57,019 bases of DNA from Thermodesulfobacteriota bacterium (GTDB lineage Bacteria; Desulfobacterota; Deferrimicrobia; Deferrimicrobiales; Deferrimicrobiaceae). The stretch covers positions 1 through 57,019 of the forward strand of contig JBFLWB010000008.1 of assembly GCA_040758155.1 (NCBI GenBank), read 5' to 3'. Below, piece after piece: positions 8,809 to 18,669 of the stretch. The notes below the pieces were generated by a model. That model was given only the letters and a program-made list of their open reading frames with translations, did no database searches and was not told the origin of the DNA. The position numbers and the translations under genes are program-made. The first letter of the stretch is position 1, and each line of letters starts with the position of its first letter.

Positions 8809-9897
8809 TCAGGCCGGCAGCAGGAAGCAGTGATCGGCGTCGAAGGCGACGCTGACCTCGCTGCCTTCCGCGACGTCTGCGGTGGGGGGGATCGAGACGG
8901 TGATCCGCGCGTCGCCGATCCGTATCTCGCCCTCGTACGCCTCCCCGACGAAGAGCAGCGTCTCCACCTTTCCGGGGAAGACGTTTCCGCTCCCGGGGGT
9001 TCCGGCCTTCGCGATGCGGAGGAACTCGGGCCGGACGCACGCCAGCGCGTCGGTTCCCGGCGGAATTTCTTGGGGATTGAGTCCGACGATCCTGCCGATC
9101 GCGGTATCGATGACGGCGCGGGCCCCGTCCAGCGCCGCCACCCTGCCGCGGAGCAGGTTCGCCCGGCCGATGAAGTCGGCGACGAACCGGCTGTCGGAGC
9201 GGAAGTAGATCTTCTTCGGATCGCCCTCCTCGACGATTCGCCCCGCGCGCATGACCGCGATCCGGTCGGAGAGCGCCAGCGCCTCGACCCGGTCGTGCGT
9301 GACGTACACCGCGGTGATGCCGAGGCCGGAGAGGAAGGCGCGAAGCTCCTTGCGGGTCTCCTCCCGGAGCTTCGCGTCGAGGTTGCTGAGCGGCTCGTCG
9401 AACAGGATGACCTTGGGCTCGGCGATCAGGGCCCGCGCCAGCGCCACCCGCTGCTGCTGCCCGCCGCTGAGCTTCGTCGCGGGGCGGTTCTCGAATCCCT
9501 CGAGCCGGACGAACCTCAGGAAGCGGGCGACCCGCGCCCGGATCTCCTCCGCCGGGACCTTGCGGCACCTCAGCGGGTAGGCCACGTTGTCGAAGACGTC
9601 CATGTGGGGCCAGATGGCGTAGGTCTGGAAGACCATCCCGAGCCCCCGCTTTTCCGGGGGGACGAAGACGCCCTTCTCCTTCGACCACACGACCTCGTCC
9701 CCGATGGCGATCTCGCCGGAGTCGGGGAGCTCCAGCCCCACGATGCATCGCAGCAGCGTGGTCTTCCCGCACCCGCTCGGTCCCAGCAGTGTGAAGATCC
9801 GGTTCGCGGGTATGGTCAGGCTTACGTCGTCCAGCGCCCGGATCCGCTTGCCTTCCGGGAAGTAGTCCCGGGTCAGCCCCCGGATCCGGATCTCCAT
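8809..9897 (-). CDS. ABC transporter ATP-binding protein, FbpC/PotA type
   Basis: 362 residues. The nucleotide-binding domain has Walker A GPSGCGKTT near residue 40, the signature LSGGQQQR near residue 143, Walker B VILFDEP about 20 residues later and the switch histidine in YVTHD. The C-terminal third (about 240-362) is a TOBE/MOI regulatory domain as in FbpC, PotA and MalK relatives. It powers import by the adjacent permease at the cytoplasmic membrane. It starts one base after the stop of the binding-protein gene, so the operon is tightly coupled. Confidence 0.92.
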   Translation of the reverse strand: MEIRIRGLTRDYFPEGKRIRALDDVSLTIPANRIFTLLGPSGCGKTTLLRCIVGLELPDSGEIAIGDEVVWSKEKGVFVPPEKRGLGMVFQTYAIWPHMDVFDNVAYPLRCRKVPAEEIRARVARFLRFVRLEGFENRPATKLSGGQQQRVALARALIAEPKVILFDEPLSNLDAKLREETRKELRAFLSGLGITAVYVTHDRVEALALSDRIAVMRAGRIVEEGDPKKIYFRSDSRFVADFIGRANLLRGRVAALDGARAVIDTAIGRIVGLNPQEIPPGTDALACVRPEFLRIAKAGTPGSGNVFPGKVETLLFVGEAYEGEIRIGDARITVSIPPTADVAEGSEVSVAFDADHCFLLPA

Positions 9898-9898
9898 G

Positions 9899-10888
9899 TC
9901 ATTTCGCGGCGAAGATCTTCTTGAACTTGTCGCCCCAGGCGGCGATCTCCTCGTCCGAGAGCTCCCGGATCGGGACCACCTTCGCCTTGTCGATGCCGGC
10001 GATGGGTGGATAGACGCCCGGCGCGAGCACGTACTCGCCCACCTTGTCCGCGAGCAGTCTCATGGCGTCCTTCGAGAGCCAGTAGTCCATGAAGACGCGG
10101 GCCGCGTTCGGGTGCGGCGCCTTCGCCGCGATTGCGATCCCGCGGGGCGAGCCGAGGAGGACGCCGGTGCGCGCCCAGTCGAGCGGCGCGGGCGCGTGGG
10201 TGATGATGTACTTGGGCATCGAGACGGCGATCAGCTTCTGGCCGCTCTCCACCGGGGCCGGCGTGGGGCTGAAGGAGGCGACGAACATCGGCTTGTTGGC
10301 GGCGAGCCCCTTCAGGAAATCCGTCCACTCCGCTTCGGTCGCGAAGACCTTCGCTTCCTTCAGGCCGACGAGCCAGGAGATGGTGGTGGCGTGCGTCGCC
10401 GGATCGGGCATGACGATCTTGTCGCGCCATTTCGGGTCGGCGAGCTCCTTGTAGCTGGTGGGGACGTCCTTCGCCTTGACCAGCTCCTTGTTGTAGATCA
10501 GCGCCACGTACTCGATGCCGAACTGGAGGATGGTGTCGTCGCTGCGCGCCCATTCCGGGTAGCCGGCGGCGGCGGCAGACCGGTAGGGGGCGAGCACCCC
10601 CTTCCCCTTCAGCGCCTCGAGGATCGGCAGCGGCCCCTGGAGCACGTCGGCCGAGAGCTTGCCCGCCGAGTGCTCGGTGAGGACGGTGGCGAGATATTTC
10701 GCCGTCGAGACGCGCGTGTAGACGCCTTTCACGCCCGTCGAAGCGGTGAACGCCTCCATGATCGGTTCGACCGCCGTGATGTTGGCGTAGAAGTTGGCCT
10801 GCCCCTCCTTCTTCGCCGCGGCGGGATCGGCCGCCAACGCCGGGGGGACCAGGATCAGGCACAGCAGCAGCACCGCCAGTCTTTTCAT
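9899..10888 (-). CDS. periplasmic substrate-binding protein, FbpA/iron(III)-like
   Basis: 329 residues. A cleavable signal peptide is clear at residues 1-19 (basic MKR, Leu-rich core, then an Ala-x-Ala type site after PPALA). The mature protein is a type II periplasmic binding protein resembling extracellular solute-binding proteins of the iron(III) family; it has an IYNKELVKAKDVP segment and a VEYVALIYNK-like region. Paired tyrosines typical of direct Fe(III) ligands cannot be assigned by eye, so a different ligand is possible. It is first in the operon with the ATPase and permease. Confidence 0.85.
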   Translation of the reverse strand: MKRLAVLLLCLILVPPALAADPAAAKKEGQANFYANITAVEPIMEAFTASTGVKGVYTRVSTAKYLATVLTEHSAGKLSADVLQGPLPILEALKGKGVLAPYRSAAAAGYPEWARSDDTILQFGIEYVALIYNKELVKAKDVPTSYKELADPKWRDKIVMPDPATHATTISWLVGLKEAKVFATEAEWTDFLKGLAANKPMFVASFSPTPAPVESGQKLIAVSMPKYIITHAPAPLDWARTGVLLGSPRGIAIAAKAPHPNAARVFMDYWLSKDAMRLLADKVGEYVLAPGVYPPIAGIDKAKVVPIRELSDEEIAAWGDKFKKIFAAK

Positions 10889-10925
10889 GACGACTTCTCC
10901 TTTCCGCCGGTGATTGAGATCGCGT

Positions 10926-12254
10926 TCAAAGTTCGAGCAGCGGCCGGTTCGCGGGAGAGGCCTCCGCCGCCGAGCCGAGGGCGTCCAGGGACTCCGCAGC
11001 CTTCCGGAAATCGTCCGTCGCCGCGAACGGCGGCTCCGCGGCGCCGCGCCGGTCGAGGGCGTCGAGGACGGCCTGGACGGTGATCCCGTGGATATCGCGG
11101 GCCGGCTGCCACGGGGCTTCCTCCCCTTTCGCGGCCTTCATCTCCCGGAAGAGCCCGGCGGCCGAGAAATCGTCGAGGATCCGGCGCACGAGCGGGGAGG
11201 GCGCCCCCAGTGACAGCGCGATGAGGGACGGCGTGGGGGGGGCGTCTCCGGCGGCGAAGCGGGCGGCCACCATGCGCGCGACGAGAAGGGAGAGGGCGCG
11301 CCGGTGGTGCGGGACGACCGTCTCCGCCTCCTCGGGGAATCCGAGCGTGTCGAGGTTCTGGAGCGCGTAGGAGATCTCCGACCCCATCAGCACGATCAGC
11401 CAGCTGACCTGAAGCCAGGCCAGGAACAGCGGGAGCGCGGCGAGGCTTCCGTAGATGGCGTTGGCGCGCGAAACGCCGACCTGGAACGCGATGTAGACCC
11501 ACTGGGTGAGCTGGAAGACGGTCCCCGCCGCCACGGCGGCGATAAACCCGGGCTTGAGCTGCACTTTCGTGTTCGGCATGAGGATCAGGACGAACGCGAA
11601 CAGCCCCCAGACCAGCGGGAAGGGGACGATCTCCAGCACGAAGAGGATCGCCTGCGGCGGGATCCCCCAACGGGCCGCCTGCTGGGCGACGTACTCCAGC
11701 TGCCCGGCAAGCGTGACCGTCACGCTGCCCGCCATGAGGAAGATGAACGGGCCAACCATCGCGAACGAGAGGTAGTCGCTGCACATCCTGGCGATGGAGC
11801 GCGACTTCCGGACTTTCCAGATGTGGTTGAACGCGGCCTCGATCGAGGACAGCACGCTGACGACCGTCCAGAAGAGCAGGGCGACGCCGATCCCCGCGAC
11901 GATCCCCCCGCTGGTCTTCTCCAGCAGCGAGTCGGAGAAGCGGAAGACCTTCATCAGGATGTCCGAGTATTCCGAGAACTCCACCAGGAGCTCGGCCTGC
12001 AGCCGCTTCTCGAACCCGAATCCCTTGGCGATGCCGAAGACCACCGCGACGACCGGGACGATGGAAAGGAGGGAATAGAGCGTCAGCGCCGAGGCCCGCA
12101 CCGTGCACTGGTCCCGCATGAAGCCGCGGGCCGACAGCAGGAGGACCTTGAGCGCGCGGACGAAGCAGGCCCTGGGCCGGGAAAGCCCCGTCTCGGGAAG
12201 CAGCCAGATTCCCGTCTTCAGGAAGGCGACGATGGAATCCAGCCGTTCCTTCAT
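10926..12254 (-). CDS. YihY/BrkB-family inner-membrane protein
   Basis: 442 residues from ATG 12254. The open frame runs 33 codons further upstream, but that part lies inside the radical SAM gene. It has five or six membrane segments between about residues 45 and 290, including the family segment VRASALTLYSLLSIVPVVAV near the N-terminus. A cytoplasmic C-terminal region of about 130 residues resembles a winged-helix tail. These proteins were once misnamed ribonuclease BN; the true role is unsettled and probably relates to transport or membrane homeostasis. The ATG lies one base from the upstream stop, so it is coupled to the radical SAM gene. Confidence 0.85.
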   Translation of the reverse strand: MKERLDSIVAFLKTGIWLLPETGLSRPRACFVRALKVLLLSARGFMRDQCTVRASALTLYSLLSIVPVVAVVFGIAKGFGFEKRLQAELLVEFSEYSDILMKVFRFSDSLLEKTSGGIVAGIGVALLFWTVVSVLSSIEAAFNHIWKVRKSRSIARMCSDYLSFAMVGPFIFLMAGSVTVTLAGQLEYVAQQAARWGIPPQAILFVLEIVPFPLVWGLFAFVLILMPNTKVQLKPGFIAAVAAGTVFQLTQWVYIAFQVGVSRANAIYGSLAALPLFLAWLQVSWLIVLMGSEISYALQNLDTLGFPEEAETVVPHHRRALSLLVARMVAARFAAGDAPPTPSLIALSLGAPSPLVRRILDDFSAAGLFREMKAAKGEEAPWQPARDIHGITVQAVLDALDRRGAAEPPFAATDDFRKAAESLDALGSAAEASPANRPLLEL

Positions 12255-12255
12255 C

Positions 12256-13743
12256 TCACCGCGACGGCTTCGACTGCATCCGGCGGGCCAGGGTGAAGAA
12301 GTGGTGGCCCATGATGGCCAGCGTGAACGCGGCCCCCAGATGCCTCGGGGCATGGCGGAACGCCTTGCCGATGTAGCGCCAGTACGCGACGCGGTAGCGG
12401 GCGACGATCCCCTGGCGGACGAAGGAGCGGAACAGGGCGACGTAGTCCGAGAAGACCAGGCGGGTCGGCGGCCGGGAGCCGAGGCGCTTGAGAAGCGTCA
12501 GCGCGCGCTCGAAGTATTCCGACGGGCTGTAGATGGATGCCAGCACCTTCCGGTAGCCGGCAAGGAGCGCCTCGGGATTCATCCGGGGCATGTAGTTCAG
12601 CAGGGCGTCCGTGTTGTTCCCCATGCTCTGGCGGAGGATCCGCCCCTCCTCGGAGAGGCGGCGCCACAGGCGCGTGTTGGGGAGCGCGGTCAGCAGCCCG
12701 ACCATGGAGACGGGGATGGCGGCGTCGCGGATGAAGTCGATCTGCCGCTCGAAGACCTCCGGGGAGTCCTGGTCGAAGCCGACGATGAATCCGCCCATCA
12801 CCTCCAGTCCGCTCTCCTGGATGTGCCGGACGCTTCCCAGCAGGTCGGCCTTCACGTTCTGCATCTTGCCCGCCGCGCGGTTGCATTCCGCGGAGGGGGT
12901 CTCGATCCCGACGAACACCTTGTTGAAGCGCGCCGACCGCATCAGGGAGAGCAGCTCGTCGTCCTCGGCCAGGTTGATCGACGCCTGGGTGAACAGGTAG
13001 AAGGGATTCCCCCGGCTGCGCATCCAGTCGGTCACCCAGGGAAGGAGCGCCTTGATGGCCTGCTTGTTGCCGACGAAGTTGTCGTCCACGATGAAGACCG
13101 ATCCGCGCCATCCCAGGCGGTAGAGCCGCTCGAACTCCTGGAGGACCTGGTGGGTCGTCTTGGTGCGCTGCGTGCGCCCGAAGAGCTCGATGACGTCGCA
13201 GAACTCGCAGGAGAAGGGGCATCCCCGGGAATACTGGACCGGCATCGAGCTGTACCGCCGCATCCGGGCGAGGCGGAAATCCGGAGGGGGCACCCGGGTG
13301 ATATCCGCCCTGCCCGCGGCATCGTAGCTTTTGCGCGCCCGGCCGGCTTCCAGGTCGGCGACCAGCTCCTCGATCAGGTTCTCCGCTTCGCCCCGGACGA
13401 CGTGGTCGGCTTCCGCCCACGCGGAGTTCTCCGCGCTCGTGATCGGCCCGCCCACCACGGTCCGCAGGCCGGCTTTCCGGCAGCGGGCGATGAGCTGTTC
13501 GAGGGAGGGGCCCTGGACCAGCATGCCGCTCAGGAACGCCACGTCGGCCCACGCGAGCTCCTTGTCGCGCAGCTTTTCCACGTTGAGGTCCACCAGCTTC
13601 CGCTTCCAGTGCGGGGGAAGCATCGCAGAGACGGTGAGCAGCCCGAGGGGAGGGAAGGCGGACCGTTTCCCGATGAACGGGAGGGCGTGGCGGAAGCTCC
13701 AGAACGTGTCGGGAAAGCGGGGGTAAAGCAGCAGGACTTTCAT
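12256..13743 (-). CDS. B12-binding radical SAM protein (DUF4070 type)
   Basis: 495 residues. Residues about 1-150 form a cobalamin-binding Rossmann domain (FPPLGLLTVSAMLP, then VVGGPITS). The radical SAM domain has the 4Fe-4S motif CPFSCEFC (CX3CX2C) near residue 175. A C-terminal DUF4070 region ends in a helical segment with MNPEALLAGYRKVL. Relatives methylate unactivated carbons, for example HpnR-type hopanoid methylases, but no hopanoid genes are visible here. The substrate is therefore open. It is the first gene of a pair with the YihY gene. Confidence 0.88.
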   Translation of the reverse strand: MKVLLLYPRFPDTFWSFRHALPFIGKRSAFPPLGLLTVSAMLPPHWKRKLVDLNVEKLRDKELAWADVAFLSGMLVQGPSLEQLIARCRKAGLRTVVGGPITSAENSAWAEADHVVRGEAENLIEELVADLEAGRARKSYDAAGRADITRVPPPDFRLARMRRYSSMPVQYSRGCPFSCEFCDVIELFGRTQRTKTTHQVLQEFERLYRLGWRGSVFIVDDNFVGNKQAIKALLPWVTDWMRSRGNPFYLFTQASINLAEDDELLSLMRSARFNKVFVGIETPSAECNRAAGKMQNVKADLLGSVRHIQESGLEVMGGFIVGFDQDSPEVFERQIDFIRDAAIPVSMVGLLTALPNTRLWRRLSEEGRILRQSMGNNTDALLNYMPRMNPEALLAGYRKVLASIYSPSEYFERALTLLKRLGSRPPTRLVFSDYVALFRSFVRQGIVARYRVAYWRYIGKAFRHAPRHLGAAFTLAIMGHHFFTLARRMQSKPSR

Positions 13744-13841
13744 GATTCAGAGGCCCCTTCGTCGGAAAGCGTGTTACGGCGGGGCGAAAAGTGCCGGGCC
13801 GGTCGGATTCGCTGTTGATTATAGACGAACCGGGGGCGGAA

Positions 13842-13861
13842 GGGGGCCTTTTCCGGCCCCC
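13842..13861. terminator. GC-rich stem-loop between convergent-side gene ends
   Basis: A 7-bp perfect stem (GGGGGCC with GGCCCCC) around a six-base loop lies just downstream of the DJ-1-family gene on the minus strand. There is no U-tract on that strand, so it is at best a weak or Rho-assisted terminator. Confidence 0.35.
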
Positions 13862-13874
13862 CGCCTCTCCCGCG

Positions 13875-14414
13875 TCAGGACTTCCCTCCGGACGCGGCCA
13901 ACGCCTCGATGATGGTCCGGCAGAAGGCCGGCAGGTCGGCGGGCTTCCTGGAGGTGATCAGGTTCCCGTCCCGGACGACCTCCCTGTCCTCGTACCCTGC
14001 CCCCGCGTGCACCAGGTCGTCCCGGATGGCGGCGTACCCTGTGACCAGCTTCCCCTTCAGGATGTTCGCCGAGGCGAGCATCCACCCGCCGTGGCAGATC
14101 GCCGCGACCACTTTTCCCTGCTCGTGCGCCTCGCGGACCAGGTCCACCATGGACTTGTAAAGCCGCATCTTGTCCGGCGCGTAGCCGCCGGGGACGATCA
14201 CCGCGTCGAACTGCGCCGCCTTGACCTGGTCGGCGGCCTTGTCGGCCTTCGCCTCGTAGCCGTGCTTGGACGTGTACGTCGCCGCGGACGGCCCCACGAT
14301 CGTCACCTCGGCCCCCGCCTCCCGGAACCGGTATACCGGGTACCACAGCTCAAGGTCCTCGTAGATGTTCTCCACCAGCACGGCGATCCGCTTTCCCTTC
14401 AGCTCCATTTCCAT
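13875..14414 (-). CDS. DJ-1/PfpI-family protein
   Basis: 179 residues covering the whole family fold. The nucleophilic-elbow cysteine is C107 in AAICHGGW, with H108 beside it. The conserved N-terminal glutamate region ENIYEDLELWYP is at residues 15-26, and PGGYAP is at 75-80. Members act as glyoxalase-III-type deglycases, cysteine peptidases or stress chaperones; sequence alone does not decide which. It follows PutA on the same strand by 32 bp (PutA ends at 14446) and may be co-transcribed with it. Confidence 0.88.
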   Translation of the reverse strand: MEMELKGKRIAVLVENIYEDLELWYPVYRFREAGAEVTIVGPSAATYTSKHGYEAKADKAADQVKAAQFDAVIVPGGYAPDKMRLYKSMVDLVREAHEQGKVVAAICHGGWMLASANILKGKLVTGYAAIRDDLVHAGAGYEDREVVRDGNLITSRKPADLPAFCRTIIEALAASGGKS

Positions 14415-14445
14415 CGCCTCCGATATCCGCGCATTCGGCGGGAGG

Positions 14446-17409
14446 TCATCCCGCGTCTTCGGGGGTGAACCCCCGGCGCATCGTGTTCTCCGTGACCGTG
14501 CGGGGTTCGACGAACTGCTGCAGGTAGTCCGGGCCCCCCGCCTTCGACCCGACGCCCGACATCCGGAAGCCGCCGAACGGCTGGCGCCCGACGATGGCTC
14601 CCGTGATCCCCCGGTTGATGTAGAGGTTCCCCACGGCGAATTCCCGCGCGGCCTTCGCGATGTTCTCCGGGCTGCGGGAGAAGATGCCGCCGGTCAACGC
14701 GTAGATCGAGGAGTTCGCGATCGCGATCGCCTCGTCGAGGTCCTTCGCCCGGATCACCGACAGGACCGGCCCGAAGATCTCCTCGGAGAGGAGCCGCGAG
14801 CTCGCCGGCAGATCGACGAACACCGTGGGCGGAACGTAATGTCCGGTTTCGGGGACGGTTCCCTGGGCCAGCACCTTCCCCTCGCGCTTCCCTTCCTCTA
14901 TGTATGCAAGGATGCTCTTTTTCGCGGCGGCGTCCACCACCGGCCCGAGGAAGTTCTTCGGGTCCGCCGGGTCGCCCGCGACGATGTCGCGCACCGCTTC
15001 CGAAAGCCGGGAGAGGAACCGGTCGTAGCATCCTTCCAGCACGATCGCCCGCGAGCAGGCGGAGCATTTCTGCCCCTGGAAGCCGAAGGCGGACTGCACC
15101 ACGCCGGGGACCGCCTGGTCGAGATCGGCGTCGGCGTCGACGATGATGGCGTTCTTTCCGCCCGTCTCGATGACGACCTTCTTGATCCCGGTCTGCCCCG
15201 GCCGGGTCCTGCCCGCCTTCTCGACGATCCCCAGCCCCACCTCCCGCGATCCGGTGAAGAGGATGAAATCGGTCCCCGGGTGCTCGACGAGGAAATCGCC
15301 CACTTCGGATCCCCGCCCGGGAACGAAGTTCAGCACTCCATCGGGAATGCCGGCTTCCCTGAAAATCCGGAAAGCGAGCCAGCCGATCTTCAGCGACAGG
15401 CTGGACGGCTTGTAGAGCACCGCGTTGCCGGTCACCAGCGCCGCGGAGACCATCCCCATGGAGATCGCCAGCGGGAAGTTCCACGGGGCGACGACCAACC
15501 CCACGCCGCGGGGGCGGTAGAAATAGCGGTTCTCCTCACCGGGGGCGGTTCCCAGCTTCCGGGGCGCGCCGATGCGGATCGCCTCGCGGCCGTAATACTC
15601 GAGGAAATCGATTGCCTCGCACACGTCTGCGTCGGCTTCCGCCCAGCTCTTCCCCACGTCGACGATCTCCCATGCCGCGAGCTCCATCCGTTGCCCGCGG
15701 GCGATCTCCGCGGCTCGGAACAGCACCTGCGCCCGCTCCGCCGGGGACCGGTCGCCCCATTCCTTCCGCGCTTCCCGCGCCGCCGCGACCGCTTCGTCCG
15801 CCATGTCCCGCGTCAGCGCCGACGTCGAGCAGACGATCTCCGCAGGATCGTGCGGATTGGTCGAGACGAGACGGTCATCCGTGACGCGCTCCCGCCCGCC
15901 GATGACGACGGGATGCGCCGCCCCTAGCTCCCCGCGCACCTTCCCGATCGCTTCCCGGAACGCCGCCCGGCTCGCCTCGACGGAGAAGTCGAGCCACGGC
16001 TCGTTCCGGAAAGCGCATGGATCGGGCTCCGCGCCGGGAGACGGAGGCTGAGCGCCGCCCTCCCTTTCCGGGTCCTTCAGCAGCTCCTCCGGCGCGACGC
16101 GGGCCACGTACGTTTTCCGGAGGAACCCCTCGTTTGAGGTGTTCTCCAGGAGGCGCCGCACGAAGTACGCCATCCCCGGGATCAGCTCCCCGACCGGGGA
16201 GTACAGGCGTACGGGCAGCCCCATCTTCCGAAGCGCCCCCCGGATCGGCTCCGCCATCCCGTAAAGCATCTGGAGCTCGAACCGCTCCCGCGGTACGCCG
16301 AGCCGCTCGGCGAGCGCCAGAGTCCGGGCGATCGAGCGGACGTTGTGGGACGCCGCGGCCAGGGCGACGTTATCGTGATTGGCCAGCGCGATCTCGACGC
16401 ACCGCTCGAAGTTCCAGTCGGTGTTCGTCTTGGCGAGGAACACCGGCGCCGGCCATCCCCGCTGCCCCGCGACGGTCTTCTCGTATTCCCAGTACGCGCC
16501 CTTGACCAGCCGGACGCAGACACGGCGGCCGCGCCCCTTCGCCCAGCCGATAACCCGGCCGAGATCCCGGAGGCCGGACCGCAGGTAGGTCTGGAGGGCG
16601 ATTCCCGCGTGCTCCCAATCCCGGAACTCCGGCTCGTCGAGCAGGCTCGTGACGCAGTCGATGGTGAGATCCTTCAGCGCGGTCGTCTCCATGTCGACAT
16701 TGACGCCGCCGCCCGCCTCCCGGACCTTCCGGAAGATGGGGCGCAGGCGGTCGCGGGCGTGTTCCAGGCTGTCTTCGTAGTTCAGCGCCCCGATCCGGGA
16801 ATAGAGCGAGCTGAGCTTTACGGAGACGTTCAGGCGGGGGAAATACCGCTCGCGCTCCGGGTCCCCGGGGGGCCAGGAGGCGATCTCCTTCGAGAGGACG
16901 TCCACCAGGGAAAGGTACTGGTCCCTGTATTTTTCCGCCTCTGCCTCCGAGATGGCGGCCTCCCCGAGGAGGTCCACGGTGAAGCCCTCCCCTCCGTCGC
17001 GGATCTTCCGGAGCGCTTTAATCGCGTCGTCCGGCGATTCCCCCGCGATGAAGTTTTTCGAGAAGCCGGTGAGGTTCCATCGGATCAGTCGGGAGACGAC
17101 CGGCGCGGTCAGCGGCGAGGCGGCGCCCGACAGGAGCGCCTTCGCGACTCCCGGGAGCCGCACGTCACCGCGCAGGAAATACTCGTCGATGTGCCGGGAG
17201 ACCTCCTTCGCGGAGGAGAGTGACGGCAGGACGTCGACGAACCGGAACAGGGCGACCTTGAAATCCGGCCGCTCCATCGCCGCTTCCATCATCCGGCCCG
17301 CGAGGAACCTCCCGCCGAACACCGTCGGTCGCTCCGCTCCCATGAGCCGGAAGATCTCCAGTCCCTTGCGGAGGACGGCCTCGTCGGCGATCGCAGGATT
17401 TTGGCTCAT
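14446..17409 (-). CDS. putA: bifunctional proline dehydrogenase / delta-1-pyrroline-5-carboxylate dehydrogenase
   Basis: 987 residues from ATG 17409. The frame stays open upstream to 18324, but that is shadow across the transposon. Residues about 90-420 form the FAD-dependent proline dehydrogenase barrel, with the active-site lysine region VRLVKGAYWEYE. Residues about 500-985 form an aldehyde dehydrogenase with catalytic Glu in VVIETGGKNA and catalytic Cys in FQGQKCSACS. Proline is oxidised to glutamate with channelling of the intermediate. The length fits the short PutA type without the DNA-binding repressor domain. Confidence 0.95.
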   Translation of the reverse strand: MSQNPAIADEAVLRKGLEIFRLMGAERPTVFGGRFLAGRMMEAAMERPDFKVALFRFVDVLPSLSSAKEVSRHIDEYFLRGDVRLPGVAKALLSGAASPLTAPVVSRLIRWNLTGFSKNFIAGESPDDAIKALRKIRDGGEGFTVDLLGEAAISEAEAEKYRDQYLSLVDVLSKEIASWPPGDPERERYFPRLNVSVKLSSLYSRIGALNYEDSLEHARDRLRPIFRKVREAGGGVNVDMETTALKDLTIDCVTSLLDEPEFRDWEHAGIALQTYLRSGLRDLGRVIGWAKGRGRRVCVRLVKGAYWEYEKTVAGQRGWPAPVFLAKTNTDWNFERCVEIALANHDNVALAAASHNVRSIARTLALAERLGVPRERFELQMLYGMAEPIRGALRKMGLPVRLYSPVGELIPGMAYFVRRLLENTSNEGFLRKTYVARVAPEELLKDPEREGGAQPPSPGAEPDPCAFRNEPWLDFSVEASRAAFREAIGKVRGELGAAHPVVIGGRERVTDDRLVSTNPHDPAEIVCSTSALTRDMADEAVAAAREARKEWGDRSPAERAQVLFRAAEIARGQRMELAAWEIVDVGKSWAEADADVCEAIDFLEYYGREAIRIGAPRKLGTAPGEENRYFYRPRGVGLVVAPWNFPLAISMGMVSAALVTGNAVLYKPSSLSLKIGWLAFRIFREAGIPDGVLNFVPGRGSEVGDFLVEHPGTDFILFTGSREVGLGIVEKAGRTRPGQTGIKKVVIETGGKNAIIVDADADLDQAVPGVVQSAFGFQGQKCSACSRAIVLEGCYDRFLSRLSEAVRDIVAGDPADPKNFLGPVVDAAAKKSILAYIEEGKREGKVLAQGTVPETGHYVPPTVFVDLPASSRLLSEEIFGPVLSVIRAKDLDEAIAIANSSIYALTGGIFSRSPENIAKAAREFAVGNLYINRGITGAIVGRQPFGGFRMSGVGSKAGGPDYLQQFVEPRTVTENTMRRGFTPEDAG

Positions 17410-17526
17410 AACCCCATTATCCTCTCGCGCCGTAATACCTCGATCTTCAGGCCGGGAATATAAGGCGCACCGGAAGATCCGTGATCTTGATCGAAAAGAC
17501 CAGGACCAAATAAAATATAGACCGAC

Positions 17527-18669
17527 ATGAAGGTCAATAAGGCATACAAATTCCGGTTCTACCCCACGACCGAGCAAGAACGGGCGATTGCCCGGACGTT
17601 TGGCTGCTGCCGATTTGTCTACAACCACATCCTGGCATATCGGACCGAGGCGTGGGAGCAGAGGAAAGAGAGAATCGGGTACTTGAAAGCCTCGAAGCTG
17701 TTGACTGTTCTTAAGAAAGACCCGCAGCATGTTTGGCTGTCCGAGGTCAGCTCGGTGCCGCTGCAGCAGGCGGTTCGACATCAGCAGGCGGCGTTCTCTA
17801 ACTTCTTTGCGGGGCGAGCCCGCTATCCGGTGTTCAAGAGCCGGAAGGGGCTGCAGTCGGCTTCCTTCATGAAAACCTCCTTTTCCTGGGACCGGGAGAA
17901 GCGGGAACTGGTGCTGGCGAAGATGGAGCAGCCACTCGATATCCGTTGGAGCCGGACGATACAGAGGAAGGCAGAGATCACCAGCGTCAACATCAGCCGC
18001 GACCCGGCGGGGCGGTACTTCATTTCCTTCCGGTGCCAGGAAGAGGTTAATCCATTCCCAGTGGCGGCAGGCGAAGTCGGGATCGATCTCGGGCTGAACA
18101 ACCTGGTGGTGCTCTCCAACGGCGAGAAAGTGCCGGCTCTGAAGGTGTACCGCAGGGAAGAGGCAAGGCTGGCGAAGCTGCAACGGAAACTGGCCGGGAA
18201 GAAGAAAGGTTCGAGAAACAGAAACAAGGCCAAGGTCAAAGTCGCAAGGGTCTATGCGAAGATCGCCGACCGGCGCAGGGACGAGCTGCACAAGCTCAGC
18301 ACCCGGCTGATCCGTGAAAACCAAACGGTGGCCGTGGAGAGCTTGAGAGTCGGAAACATGCTGAAGAACCGCAGGCTGGCAAAAGCAATAGCCGATGCCG
18401 GCTGGGGTGAGCTAGTGCGGATGCTGGAGTACAAAGCGCTTTGGTACGGACGGAACCTGGTGAAAGCCGATCCGTTCCTGCCCTCCAGCAAGACCTGCTC
18501 CGCCTGCGGGTACGTCGAGGAAGGCATGACTTTGGTAGTGCGGGGATGGCGATGCCCGGTCTGCGACAGCTTGCATGACCGGGACGTGAACGCTGCCCGC
18601 AATGTCCTGGCCGCCGGGCTGGCGGTATCTGCCTGTGGAGGGTCGGTAAGACCCGGAGTGCCGGTATAA
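17527..18669 (+). CDS. tnpB: RNA-guided endonuclease TnpB (OrfB_IS605)
   Basis: 380 residues. The N-terminal helix-turn-helix region starts with KAYKFRFYPT, followed by the OrfB central domain. The RuvC nuclease is split as usual, with D187 in GIDLGLNN, E271 in AVESLRVGNM and D353 in HDRDVNAARN. A zinc ribbon is formed by C324, C327, C343 and C346. All catalytic and zinc residues are present, so the protein is probably active. TnpB proteins cut DNA guided by an RNA made from the element's own right end and help retain the transposon. Base composition is somewhat less GC-rich than the neighbours, which fits transfer. Confidence 0.93.
   Translation: MKVNKAYKFRFYPTTEQERAIARTFGCCRFVYNHILAYRTEAWEQRKERIGYLKASKLLTVLKKDPQHVWLSEVSSVPLQQAVRHQQAAFSNFFAGRARYPVFKSRKGLQSASFMKTSFSWDREKRELVLAKMEQPLDIRWSRTIQRKAEITSVNISRDPAGRYFISFRCQEEVNPFPVAAGEVGIDLGLNNLVVLSNGEKVPALKVYRREEARLAKLQRKLAGKKKGSRNRNKAKVKVARVYAKIADRRRDELHKLSTRLIRENQTVAVESLRVGNMLKNRRLAKAIADAGWGELVRMLEYKALWYGRNLVKADPFLPSSKTCSACGYVEEGMTLVVRGWRCPVCDSLHDRDVNAARNVLAAGLAVSACGGSVRPGVPV

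Noticed and set aside
10926-12254. Ribonuclease BN annotation for the YihY protein
   Set aside because: This old name was a misassignment; the sequence is an integral membrane protein with no nuclease motif.
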